This document shows, in pieces, positions 47,949 to 58,785 of a stretch of 64,000 bases of DNA (positions are counted from its first letter, which is position 1; each line of letters starts with the position of its first letter). This DNA is from Oopsacas minuta. Its lineage: Eukaryota; Porifera; Hexactinellida; Lyssacinosida; Leucopsacidae. The position numbers were made by a program, and so were the translations under genes. The notes beneath the pieces are model-generated. The model had not been told where the DNA came from. It ran no database searches and worked only from the letters and a program-made list of their open reading frames with translations. The stretch is taken from NCBI GenBank assembly GCA_024704765.1, contig JAKMXF010000321.1, forward strand, positions 434,001 through 498,000. Reading direction: 5' to 3'.

Positions 47949-48688
47949 CCATGGAAACAATCAGATAACGTAGAATAATGGTAGGAATGATTCAGTGAAT
48001 TAGGACAATAAATTTATAGAAACCAAACCTCACTTATAGCAGATCTAACTCTACTAACTCGATTTAGTAACTATTCCAATTTATAACTAATAATAGTATA
48101 TTTTCTATGTCTTTAATTGCTTTTCACGAATACTTTGATTTATATTCACTTGCTATAGTTAGATCCAAATATTGTTAAGGGAAAGTTCTCCACTGTACTT
48201 TTTCTAGTTAATGTGTTCCCAATTGCTTCACTAAATCAGCCAACAAACGAACTATCATACTTTAGTCTATCCGACATCTGTTTTATCCATAAGTACTGTC
48301 ATAATCTTATTGTTGTGCTATAATTGCTATTCTGTGTCATAAGAAAGATTTGTTGCAAAAATTCCTGTAGAATAAATAATAAAATATTTTATTAACTCAT
48401 TGGCTAGCAAAGCAAATCTTTACTATTTTATTATTAATCTAATTATAATCTCGTTAACACACGATTTCGTAAACTTTAATTTCCTCAAATTTCACTTAGT
48501 CGATATTTTGTTACAGGAAGCTTTTCCAATTTACAGTAGACTATTTGATTATTGATCTACTATACATATTATTTTACTTTATTTTCTTCAACGTATATTT
48601 GCTTTACAATTCTTCCCAGCTTACATAGAATAGCTAATAGATATTTTTTCCTTTTACACTACACAGAAATAGACTATCCTCTCAACAA
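47949..48688. other. Intergenic, HSP60 to HSP10
   Basis: 740 AT-rich bases with the HSP60 poly(A) signal at 48007-48012 and the HSP10 leader. No exon or repeat recognised. Confidence 0.6.
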
Positions 48689-50455
48689 ATGGTGAGTTAT
48701 TATCAGATTTTTGTTACAGTGTAATCTCCACAAACCAGGGACGCCGACGAATGATACCTCGTATATGGAGGTTCATTTGTATGGGACTGGGAATACGCTC
48801 TATTTATTTTTTACTCCGTTACCAGAATATTCGGTTTACACAGTCCCGTTTGTGGAGGTTACACTGTATATGGTATGATTATATTTAATATAGCCAATCC
48901 ACCTTTGAATACGGTGTTCCTAACTTCCTTATACAACATTACTACTTATCGGCAATTACCTGTGCTGACTGTGCTATTATATACTTTACTAATTGACTTC
49001 CTCAATATTCATTGTAAAATTGAAGGTGTTGAGGTAATTAAAGTTTATTCATTCAATTGTTCTACGATTTAGTCCGCATTCAGAAAGTTCTTACCCCTGT
49101 TCGATCGAGTTTTGGTTAGAAGAGCTGCTCTCGAGACGGTGAGTATTTCTCTACATCACAAGTGTTTAATATTTATCATCTGGTGTGAATTGTTCATATT
49201 TGTTCAATTGAACATCTGTAGTATACCTACCTTACACCAAAATTTGGTTTAAAGTAATTTTCCATAAATTAGCTACTTTGTTATGGTTTAAGTCTCGTGT
49301 TTTTTGGTCGTCAAGAACTACTTCGATCACCACATCAAAGGAAATTAATAACTTACTGAATTATTGACTTGTTATGAATTTGAAATTATCAGGTATTTAA
49401 CCCTTCAGATCTCAGTTTCAATATATTACACAAGTCTATGTGTCGAATTAAGTTATGTTCCTCACTATACGGTACATTCTTCTCCGAAATCTTAGCTTAC
49501 AACGTAAAATTATTGCTTTGTTAGCAGCATGCATAATAAGTTCTATAATTGTTCGAATTAATTTACAATATTAAACTTCCAGGATGTGGCTTAGTAATAA
49601 TGTTAGTAATTATTTATCTAATTGATATCTTGCTGCATGTTATTCGTTTGATCTCTGATTTTAGCAAACTAAAGGTGGACTCTTTATTCCAGAGAAAGCT
49701 CAGTCTAAAACGAATAGAGCAACTGTCCTAGCTGTCGGACCTGGAAAGAGAAATGAAGTACGTTAGCATTTCATAAAACAGTGGCGTTCGCCTATTACTA
49801 TGAGCAATATTGGCCTAATAGCAATTTTTCAGGGACTTATAGTCTATTTTGCATTTGAAAAATCTCCTAATGCAAGTTCGCGTATTACCACTGTATTTAT
49901 ATTTCAGCTACTTCTTCTTAACTAATACTCCATGATAATAATCTCCATAGCATTTGTATTAAATTTAGTTCGCTTAATTTTGATTTTTCAGGAGTTAAGT
50001 ATTAGTTTTTGCCTTTCAAAGAAGTTTAATGATATTTATTTGGGCTTTAGAATGGCAAGTATATTCCATTGTCAGTCGCAATGGGAGAAGATGTCCTCAT
50101 ACCTGAGTATGGAGGTACAAAGATTACACTACAAGATGAAGTGAGTTCATATTTTCACATTCAACTAAGATATTCATACTACAGTGAAACTCGGATAAGA
50201 CCTAGTACTTACTATCCCAGTGTTACGTCTTATCTGAATAGGGATTGTATTATGATGGATGGGAACTAAATTTGATTTGAAAGAAGTACATACAATGGAA
50301 CCCTTTAATACGAACACCAGTTCACATTAATGAAGTTGCACTGTAGTACGTCTTATCCTTGTTCTACTGTAATTATGTAATTATACATCTGTTCTTCCTA
50401 GGAATTCACTTTATTTCGAGATTCAGACTTTCTCGGCAAATTCTCCCCATCCTAA
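48689..50455 (+). CDS. HSPE1: HSP10 mitochondrial co-chaperonin (5 exons)
   Basis: Lid of the HSP60 folding chamber. Exons: 48689-48691 (the ATG alone, then GTGAGT), 49073-49138, 49665-49757, 50051-50140, 50402-50455. They total 306 bases, 101 residues; human HSP10 has 102. Conserved segments are AFRKFLPLFDRVLVRR, TKGGLFIPEKAQ (mobile loop), ATVLAVGPGKR, MGEDVLIPEYGGTKI and the final FRDSDFLGKF. The first coding exon carries only the start codon, so gene finders would easily miss it. It follows HSP60 in tandem on the same strand; in mammals the pair is head to head with a shared promoter. Intron 1 begins with a family F element 26 bases after the ATG, and intron 4 holds a family C element. 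Confidence 0.95.
48717..48866. mobile_element. Family F inverted-repeat element in HSP10 intron 1
   Basis: Left end CAGTGTAATCTCCACAAACC, right end CCCGTTTGTGGAGGTTACAC with TG then TA; the longest copy of this family here, about 150 bases. Confidence 0.7.
50182..50369. mobile_element. Family C inverted-repeat element in HSP10 intron 4
   Basis: Left end CAGTGAAACTCGGATAAGAC, right end ACGTCTTATCCTTGTTCTAC followed by TG-TA. It fills most of the 261-base intron. Confidence 0.7.
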
Positions 50456-50685
50456 TCTATCACTAGCTGAATTTACTAATTTTAGAAGACTGATCTAACG
50501 CCGAAGTACGAGTAGGATCATTACCTGCAACCCGTTGCACTAATAGTAAGAACTTTGAATTACCAATAGAGCTAGCTGATGGGTTTAATTTTGTATTCTA
50601 GAGCATTCAATTTATATTACTTATTAGTAGTACTTTCATACATACATATATATATATATATCCTCTTCCGTAACGTACAGTCAGC

Positions 50686-50949
50686 TCCAGTTATATAGAA
50701 CACGAATATATCTTAATACAGTGGAATCTCCCAAAACGGACACTCCGAGAAGCGGACAATCCCTCTACGACGGACAGAAGCGATGTCCCCAACTTGTCCG
50801 GTATTCGGAGACTCAACTGTAGTCGCGTATATAGAAGTATTAAATTTATACGAATATATCCCAAACCAAAGTAACACAAATTATAATCGGTTACATCGAA
50901 TTATTGTGATCCATTGAGCTTCGATATAACGGGAAATGACAAAACTGTA
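50686..50949. mobile_element. Family A element interrupted by family B
   Basis: The left part runs from CAGTCAGCTCCAGTTATATA to about 50716 and the right part from 50822 to GAAATGACAAAACTGTA; together they match one family A copy. The break is filled by a family B element. Confidence 0.75.
50719..50819. mobile_element. Family B element inserted in family A
   Basis: 101 bases from CAGTGGAATCTCCC to GGAGACTCAACTG, with TA immediately on both sides (50717-50718 and 50820-50821). It is a shorter internal-deletion form of the 170-186-base copies. Confidence 0.8.
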
Positions 50950-52082
50950 GGTGTGTCTATAGGCGAATTGTTCATTTTGACACCATTATTCTCTCACTCA
51001 GGTATTAGACTTATTGCAAACGGTATTTATTCGTAAATTCATCACGAATTCATTAGGTGTTTGTCGTGTACACTGCTGAAAGTAAATTCAGTTGAATTTT
51101 CGTCCTCGAAAAAAATATAAATTGTAAAGAAATTGGCTTTTGCTGTAAATACATTCAAGTTATTTGTGCATCTAATATTTTTGTCTTCATTCCTCGTGTA
51201 AAGAAATAGACATAAAACGATTTCTAATGTACGAAATTCCGCGTTCAGGATGTCTTTATAGCTCATTATTTTCCAATAAAATATGTCTACAATGTGAAGA
51301 TATTTCTCCACTAAAACAGGATGATTATGCGATAATATGAAGATCTTTATCAAATTGAATATTTGCATCCTGTATACAGTTATCAGCTATATCGTGCTTC
51401 CTATGCGGACAGCTGTTCCAGGAATAATTATAAGCGTTAGTCAAAATTGCATATTATTGTTTTGTCAAAGATTCTTACAAGATCATATTTTCCCGATATA
51501 TATTCATTTAAACTTTCTATTTACAGTTGATATCCGATCGAAATTTCTATCAGTTTTTAGCCCTGTATGTACTAATCAATTGACACAGGCATACGATCCT
51601 TGATAATCCCCAGGGAAGGGGGAGGCAAACGGGGCATTTGCCCCGGGTCTGACAGATCCTCAGACCACCACTGCCCATTATATAATAAGATTTTGTCCCA
51701 TATTTGAAATCTTTGCCCTGGGCATGCAAAATTCTGGGACCCCTGATACCAGGCAAAATATTTGAAAATTTTTGGAGCATTTTTTCAATGATAACATCCT
51801 GAAATTACTATTAATGGATATAGACTTTGAAATCGATGGAACTTAATGAAGAATATTCCTAGAAATAATTGTGGGGAGTTGGTTGGTAAGTATTGATACG
51901 AATCAGTATTTATTTCACACTAACCCCTCGTCGTTAATCAATTTTATATTAACACGAGATTACACGCTTTTAATTGTAAATATTTGTTATTTATTTTTCA
52001 CGCCAAAACCTCTCAAATCTGTTAAATACAAACATAAACATTCTCTAGTATTTATTGTAAGCTACACACAACACAACTAGTT

Positions 52083-52652
52083 ATGTCATCTTCAAAGAAA
52101 GCGAATTCTGCTAAGAAGAAGCGAAGACGTAGTCCCAGTCCTGCTAAATTCGAGTCAGAAGATGAGGAAATCTACAGTGTAGAAAAGATTGTAGACAAGC
52201 GTATCGTAGCTGGTAAGGTGGAGTATTATCTTAAATGGAAAGGGTTCGGGTCAGCTGATAATACCTGGGAACCTGAGGATAATTTAGACTGCTCGAATCT
52301 TATCAGTGAGTATGAGCGCAACTTAAAAGCAAAGAAACCCAAGGTCGAGAAGCCAGGTCCCCCGGGTATAGGCCTAAAGGAGAAAGTTAATCCCATCCCT
52401 TCTAGCTCAGATATGGACGAGAAGATAGGTTTCGCAAGAGCTCTAGATCCTGAGAGAATAATCGGCGCGACTGAACAAGACGGGAATATAATATTTCTAA
52501 TTAAGTGGAAAGGATCTGATGAAAACGATCTTGTACCTGCTTCAGAAGCTAATATAAAATGCCCTCAAGTCGTAATTAAATTTTACGAGTCGAAACTAAC
52601 TTGGCATGAAGCTAAAGATGACGACGAGGGAGCTCCTGTCTCGGAGAAATGA
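52083..52652 (+). CDS. HP1: Heterochromatin protein 1
   Basis: Single exon, 189 residues. Residues 27-76 are a chromodomain that reads methylated H3K9 ([32 protein letters not shown]), with the aromatic cage residues Tyr, Trp and the third aromatic position filled. Residues 113-170 are a chromo-shadow domain ([43 protein letters not shown]), which dimerises and recruits PxVxL partners. The hinge between them is Lys/Pro-rich, and the N-terminus is a basic Ser/Lys stretch ([16 protein letters not shown]) typical of HP1. AATAAA is at 52845-52850. Vertebrate CBX1, CBX3 and CBX5 are co-orthologues. Confidence 0.96.
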   Translation: MSSSKKANSAKKKRRRSPSPAKFESEDEEIYSVEKIVDKRIVAGKVEYYLKWKGFGSADNTWEPEDNLDCSNLISEYERNLKAKKPKVEKPGPPGIGLKEKVNPIPSSSDMDEKIGFARALDPERIIGATEQDGNIIFLIKWKGSDENDLVPASEANIKCPQVVIKFYESKLTWHEAKDDDEGAPVSEK

Positions 52653-53169
52653 AAATTAGTTTATTAGTAATGATAGTACTTACCAGTTGTGCACTTGAAG
52701 TTTCTTACATATTAGCTATCTTGAACCAAGGATTATAACACTGATTTCTACAATTTACAATAACGTGTCAAGGAGCTGTGCATGAATTTGCCGTGCTATG
52801 CTATTTGTATGACAATTAGTGTATGATTGAATGTATTTTAACTTAATAAACTAGATACATAGTAATATTCGGGTAACAGCTGTTATTGCTAGGTTAAGAC
52901 GAACAAATTCTACACAGTAATATAGCATCTAAACTAACGAAAAATGTATATTTTTTATATCAAACACATATATTGTAATATCCTCTTATAGCAAAGTCTT
53001 AAGTTGTACAAATATGACCAGTTATGTCGAAGTAATTATTATAGTCCCTTGAGCTTGGATATAACCGGAGTTGATTGTATTTGAGTAGTGATATTATTAC
53101 AAAATTAACATCCTGTTCTGTAACACGTTTTGTATATTATCCCCAGATCCTTGATATTAGTTATCAAAA
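52653..53169. other. Intergenic, HP1 to NAA40
   Basis: HP1 3' UTR, then a 5'-truncated family A element at 52985-53081 (ends ACCGGAGTTGATTGTA), then about 90 bases of leader. Confidence 0.6.
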
Positions 53170-53760
53170 ATGTGTGCTTCCATAAGCAAGAGTGCATCAG
53201 AAGCTCTGAAACGAATCAAGAAAGCTAACACTATACAAAATATCATTGAAGGTTTACCCATTGTATTATCAGATCCCAAATACAAACTATCTAGTATGAA
53301 AATGTATAACAGATCACGACACATACAAGATTGGGTATTTGATACAATTAAAGCTAACGTTTCTCACTTTTACGATAATGCTTGTCCATGGTTAGATAGT
53401 GATAAGCGAGATGAGATTTTACATCGAGAAATGTGGAATATTATAGTTTCCTCTGAAGCGGTTTATTTGGGGTTTTTGAATTTTAGATTTGATATGGATG
53501 AAGATTGTGACGTAGTATACCTATATGAAATACAGGTTAATCCTTTAGCACAAAGAAAGGGGATAGGATCTCTGTTACTTTCAATCGTTGAAATGATTGC
53601 AGTTAGAAATAATATCACTAAAGTTATATTGACTAGTCATAGAAATAATTCAGCTTCTCAGAAATTCTTTCGTGATAAACATGGCTATACAGATGATGAA
53701 TCTTCTCCGACATTAGAACCTGTTAATTATGATATTCTTAGCAAGATTATGCATCAATAA
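53170..53760 (+). CDS. NAA40: NAA40 / NatD histone N-terminal acetyltransferase
   Basis: Single exon, 196 residues. NatD acetylates the alpha-amino group of histones H4 and H2A (SGRG N-termini). The GNAT fold is clear: LGFLNFRFDMDEDCDVVYLYEIQV leads to the acetyl-CoA loop QRKGIGSLLL, then KVILTSHRNNSASQKFF, and a C-terminal tail (DDESSPTLEP, YDILSK) with the DDSSPS-like segment typical of NAA40 rather than other GNATs. The aromatic pairs YLYE and W/F residues in the N-terminal helices also fit. Human NAA40 has 237 residues with a myristoylated N-terminus; here the start is MCAS without that signal. It lies 517 bases after HP1 on the same strand. Confidence 0.9.
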   Translation: MCASISKSASEALKRIKKANTIQNIIEGLPIVLSDPKYKLSSMKMYNRSRHIQDWVFDTIKANVSHFYDNACPWLDSDKRDEILHREMWNIIVSSEAVYLGFLNFRFDMDEDCDVVYLYEIQVNPLAQRKGIGSLLLSIVEMIAVRNNITKVILTSHRNNSASQKFFRDKHGYTDDESSPTLEPVNYDILSKIMHQ

Positions 53761-54164
53761 TGGCTTAATGAGTATACGTATTTTATATCTGCATCTTATG
53801 CGGCAATTAAATTGAGTTTTTTCTTAATAATACCCCTGTTATTAATGAGAAGCTTGTTTCAGCTCGACACGATATCCATCTAAGTATGCGGGCGGCATTT
53901 CATTATGTATGACGTTATCTTAATACAAAGTAGCCAATTAATGGAAATTCTACGAAATATGATAATTATGCGTGTTAAAGGAAGATAAAATTCCTAATAA
54001 TATATCCACCCGTTAGTAAATATATTGAAATAGTGACAATATTCATGCTTCAGGTAAACCTGATGCGGGCGATGGAGCTGAAACAAGTTTCCAACTAACA
54101 GTAGCCTCAAATATGTATATCCACATATTAGGTTATATATTTATTTATTTGTAAATTTCTGACG
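53761..54164. other. Intergenic, NAA40 to DDX19
   Basis: About 400 bases. It contains the inverted pair GAAGCTTGTTTCAGCTCGAC (near 53850) and GAGCTGAAACAAGTTTCC (near 54074), which together with CGCATAC-type flanks may be the ends of another short element. No exon recognised. Confidence 0.45.
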
Positions 54165-57115
54165 ATGAACTTCGATCGTGTGAAAGAAGAATGGGACACA
54201 GCATCTCCTACATCCGCACCCTCTCAATACGGACCAATCCCCACCTACCCAGTACAGGTTCCCTCTCTCCCCTCTCCTGATATAACACCTGGAGGCATGA
54301 CAGGGGTACACGGGAGTGATATGAGACCCCCTCTCACGTTAGGACGGGGAGCTCTCTCTGCTTCTTTCTCTGGGACTGGTACAGTAGCTTCTCCATCTGT
54401 GGGAGCACAGAGCCCTGCTACTCAGTCAGTACCTACGCCCCCTAAAGTGTGTGTGTTATATTTACTTATTAAGAAGCTATATTTTATTAAAATTGGACAT
54501 TCCATAGCCTGAAGGATGTGTAATGTCCAATTTAATAGATATTTCCTGGGAAATTGACTATAATATTGTCTCTATACCGGGATATCCTGTTTGTCAGAAA
54601 TTACCCTCTATATGTTTTTTAGTTATTCGCCCATTGATAGACATAGATAAGATGTATTATTTTGTCAAATTCGAATCCTGTTTACATGGATATTGGTTGT
54701 TTTGAAGCGATACCGTCTTCTCGAGCTAAGCATCCATAGTTCACTTGAAAATAAATAATAATTTTCTATTTTAGGAAGAAGACAGTTTTGATGCTGGAGG
54801 AGCATCATACATCCGTAAGCTATTCCGTACAGAATTAGTTTCCAATAGCAATCAGATTGAAATAGTCAGGAATGATCCTAATTCACCATTATACTCTGTC
54901 AAGAGTTTTGAAGAACTGAATTTACCTAAACCGTTACTCGATGGTGTATATGCTATGGGTTTCAATAAACCTAGTAAAATACAAGAAACAGCTCTCCCTA
55001 ACCTAATATCAAATCCACCGATAAATCTAATAGCTCAATCTCAGAGTGGTACTGGCAAGACAGCTGCGTTCGTACTAGCTATGCTGACACGTGTAGACCC
55101 GAGTAAGCACTATCCACAGGTCTTATGTCTATCTCCTACTTATGATCTGACTAAACAGACTGGAGAGGTAAATTTATCGAATATCGTTAAGTGTTTACTT
55201 CGTCCGATGTTGTCATTTTTTGTATGAACTTTTCAATGTTGAGGAGGTCATTTACTTGGATTAGTGAAAGGTTACTTTTTATTCTGGATAGGATAGTCTC
55301 TTTGATAACATCGAACGCCGACATATAACACTGGCGGTCTTAGTGGGAGGGCAAATGGAACAAAGCCCCGTAGTCATTTTTGGTCAGTTTTGCTCAAATT
55401 GGCCTTGGAAAGCCGAAAAATGACTTTAAATATTTTGTGACCACAGTGTGGCCAAGTTTGATCACATGACCACAGCTTGAAAATGCCTAATGTACTGATC
55501 TTATGATTTCCACAATTTCATTTTAGGTACTACTACAAATGGGAAAATATTTGACTGATGTTCACGTTATCTTCGCTTTAAAAGGAACTCATAGATTTAA
55601 TTCAAAACACCAAATCACTGAGCAGATTATGATAGGAACGCCTGGCACTACGTTAGATTGGATAAAGAGGAGATTCTTTGATCCATCTTTAATAACTATG
55701 TTCGTGTTAGATGAAGCTGACGTCATGATTGCAACACAGGGACATCAAGACCAAACCGTTCGTTCTTTAATACTTTTACAGTCAACTCCCCGTTATATAG
55801 AAATCCCCGCTTATACCGAAGATTAATATCTTACGTCTCAAACCGAAATTATCATCAGTGATATCGAAGTATGCAATTATCACTGTCCTTGAGTTTCGAT
55901 TTATATAACAAGAGTTAACTGTATTTTGTTTTTACCTAAAATAATTGAATGCTCACAGCCTGGCAGTAAATTGTAATATTACTATAGGTTCGGATACACA
56001 AAGATGTGTATAAGAGACAGATATGTCTCTGGCCCCTACCATACAAGGAGTATTGTTTTCAGCTACATATGATGATGAAGTAATGAAGTTTGCAGGTAAC
56101 ATAATCCCTAATCCTACAATAATAAGATTGAAGCGTGAGGAAGAGAGTCTAGAGAGTATTGCTCAGTATTATATTAAGTGTAAAGTACAAGAAGAAAAGT
56201 ATCAAGCTCTAGCTAACATATATGCTTTTATAGAAATAGGTAATGTTATAATAGTATACTTACTATCCATTAATTCCTGAGATATCTGGATTATAATTCC
56301 AGATTGTGCTTCATGTACAATTTTACTATATTATGGGGAGTATAGGAGAAATACGTTTAGGAGTTGGTAAGTATTTATAATGGCATTTTCTCAGTTCATT
56401 GTTTCTATGTTTCGATGTGTTAGAACAAAGGTTGCAACCGAATAGTTCAATATTCGGTATTCGTTTCGGTTGATCAAACTTATCAGTATTCAGTTCATTT
56501 AACCAAATAATTTCAGTACTCGTATCAGAATTTGGCAAGGATATTAATTATGAATACTGATATTCGGTTCAAACCGCTCCAACTCAAACCTTAAAAGGCA
56601 TCTACATAGCCCCCAAATGTAACCAACAATTATCCTCCATTATATTCATATTCATTAATATTTTTTTTGTTTCAGGTCAAGCTATAGTATTCTGTCAAAC
56701 GAGGAAATCAGCTCATTTCCTGGCAGGTAAAATGTCTAAAGACGGACACTCTGTAGCTATACTGTCAGGGGATATGGATATATCTGCTAGAGTAGACGTA
56801 CTGAATCGCTTCAGAGAAGGGAAAGAAAAACTCCTAATAACAACCAATCTCTGTGCACGAGGTCTGGACATAGAACAAATAACTCTTGTTATAAACTACG
56901 ATCTCCCATTGGATTTAATGGGTAACACAGATTTTGAAACTTATCTTCATCGTATTGGCCGTACAGGACGGTTTGGGAAGAAAGGGATTGCGATTAACTT
57001 TATTGACGGACCAGACAATATGCAGAGATTACAAACTATACAACAGCACTTCGGTAGACCGATAAAGTGCCTTGATACTGATAACTACGAGCAGCTAGAG
57101 AATATAGCTGTCTAG
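54165..57115 (+). CDS. DDX19: DDX19/DBP5 mRNA-export RNA helicase, frame broken by adapter sequence
   Basis: ATP-dependent DEAD-box protein that strips mRNA at the cytoplasmic face of the nuclear pore with Gle1 and NUP214. Exons: 54165-54446, 54775-55167, 55527-55757, 55988-56239, 56676-57115. Motifs in order: [10 protein letters not shown] (I), SPTYDL (Ia), TPGTTLDW (Ib), VLDEADVM (II), LFSATY (III), CARGLDIEQ (V) and [10 protein letters not shown] (VI); the DDX19-typical QGHQDQ follows motif II. A Pro/Ser-rich N-terminal exon precedes the core. Exon 4 contains a Tn5 mosaic end at 56002-56020 that shifts the frame: the summed exons are 1598 bases, not a multiple of three. The donor of intron 3 (ACC then GTTCGT) is unusual, and a family A element starts 21 bases into that intron. 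The gene itself is probably intact in the organism. Confidence 0.93.
55779..55921. mobile_element. Family A element in DDX19 intron 3
   Basis: CAGTCAACTCCCCGTTATAT on the left and AACAAGAGTTAACTG on the right, with TA directly on both sides (55777-55778 and 55922-55923). Confidence 0.75.
56002..56020. other. Tn5 mosaic end (Nextera adapter) left in the assembly
   Basis: The 19 bases AGATGTGTATAAGAGACAG match exactly the hyperactive Tn5 mosaic end used in Nextera library adapters. They lie inside a DDX19 exon between the conserved DEAD and SAT motifs, introduce a stop in the downstream frame and have no counterpart in the family. This is sequencing or assembly contamination, not biology of the organism. 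Confidence 0.93.
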
Positions 57116-58189
57116 AAGCAAAAGCTGGAAGTTAGATGAATTTATCCTTGATACTCTCTACTTTCTTATAGGAGATCCATTGTTACTTTATTAAATATTC
57201 ATATTTTCTTCCCTATTATATCGTATGATAAAATGTGAGGCACTTAAACAGGAGACTAACTTTTGGAAACGGAGTGAGAAATTGAGCGAATTTCTATCTG
57301 ATATAAATTACCCTCCATAAACTGAGAAACGAGGTTGTATGTTTCAGCTTTCCTACACTTAATATTCTTAAGTAGTAAAATTCACCTCCCATGCCCGTAT
57401 AAACAATTCTAGCACATTGATTCATTAAAATTAATCGAATCCTCGTCTATAATTTACAATTTTTGGTACATATATGGATCATCCCCAATTATTTACACTT
57501 ATCATATTGCTTAGAATAAGAATCCAGCATTTCTGAACAATACGCCTAAAATTTTCCACTCATTATTATGCGCGCCTAGAGTATACATATAGTATGACGG
57601 TATGGGGGTCTTGCTCGAATTTTGACGCGGCTAGATCTATATTCGCTGAAATTCATGCGCCTGTAGGAGCGAGCATACGCCTGGATGAAACCCTGGCACT
57701 ACCTGTACGAAAAATAAGCCCTGGGGATTATTCAGGGTAATACGATATTTGCTGAATCACGGTTCTGTGCAATCTTAATATTTGAAATCATATTTAATCA
57801 ATATGCAATATTCTAATGGTAATTATACTTACACAGTGACAGTTCTATGAATTGTGTTAATTAGCTTCGTTTACACTTACTAATCATAATAGTTTATATC
57901 GCTTGTAGGTATTATTATGTCTAATCTCAGTTAATCTGCATTAATATTTTATATCAATAAATCTGATGAGATTATCTTATTCTATACAAATATTTAATTC
58001 TTTACTAATCATTAAGCATTTCTGACAAATATCTTATGTTACATTTCGATGGGTGTTTTATGGTATTGTTCAAGTTGATTGAAAAATTGGCAAGAGCAAC
58101 GAAATTGAAAATTGGCATGTGTATGCAACTTGGTCCAACTTCATGAAATTTAAATTTTTAAGCGCATCTCTGAGGAAAGGTGACAAAAC

Positions 58190-58235
58190 TTCATAAGTAT
58201 AAAGTATGGAATTATCCATACTTTATACTTATGAA
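58190..58235. repeat. Perfect 21-base inverted repeat (hairpin)
   Basis: The arms 58190-58210 and 58215-58235 are exact reverse complements around a 4-base loop (ATTA). No other repeat family of the window has this sequence. It could be a cruciform-forming hairpin, the stem of a small RNA, or the relic of an element. Confidence 0.8.
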
Positions 58236-58601
58236 AAAGTCCTGCAAGATATTTCTTTGTTGAATTGTGAAGAATCAAGATTTTGTTATTAGAAAATTGT
58301 ATTTCCATTAAACTTTATCACAATGCGCTAATATCTCCTTATTCCTGTTTATCTCACTAGTGAAAGTTTATATTATGTGTTGTATAATATGTTTCATTGG
58401 CTATATGATGCAATCCACTAGCAATATGCAACTAATGTAAGAAAATCTTGTCTATATTAATGTAACTCATACTTGTAGGGACGAATTTCATGTTTTGTTT
58501 GTGTGTTACATATTTTATACTTTTACGGATATTATAATTATTGCGTTAGAGATATCTACTTTTGTATTCCAGAATATATTTGTCCCTTTCGTTGAATAAT
58601 A

Positions 58602-58785
58602 CAGTCAACTCCCGTTATGTCGAACACAGATCTATCGAAATACCCGCTTATATTGGAACCTGAAATTGTACAAATATGGTCATAAATCGTGGAAGTAATA
58701 TAACTTTAATCGGTTATGCCGAACTCCGCTTAGATCGAAGAAATTATCGCGGACCCTTGAGCTTCGATATGACAGGAAAAAATAT
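58602..58785. mobile_element. Family A element, right end decayed
   Basis: Left end CAGTCAACTCCCGTTATGTC, followed by GAACACAGATCTATCGAAAT; the right part keeps TTATCGCGGACCCTTGAGCT and GACAGGAAAA. Confidence 0.6.

Larger units (their letters stand above)
50456..52082. other. Intergenic, HSP10 to HP1, rich in repeats
   Basis: 1.6 kb with a TA microsatellite near 50645-50662, nested family A and B elements (50686-50949), and a GC-richer repeat at about 51600-51770 containing GGCATTTGCCCCGGG, shared with HSP60 intron 4 near 42015-42030. A family D-type right end (TTGGTTGGTAAGTATTG) lies near 51880. A 108-codon minus-strand frame at 51042-51368 is not accepted as a gene. Confidence 0.55.

Noticed and set aside
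51042..51368. Minus-strand open frame of 108 codons between HSP10 and HP1
   Set aside because: Low-complexity, AT-driven composition, no domain, no splice partner seen, in a repeat-rich gap. Might be an exon of an unknown gene, but the sequence alone does not support it.
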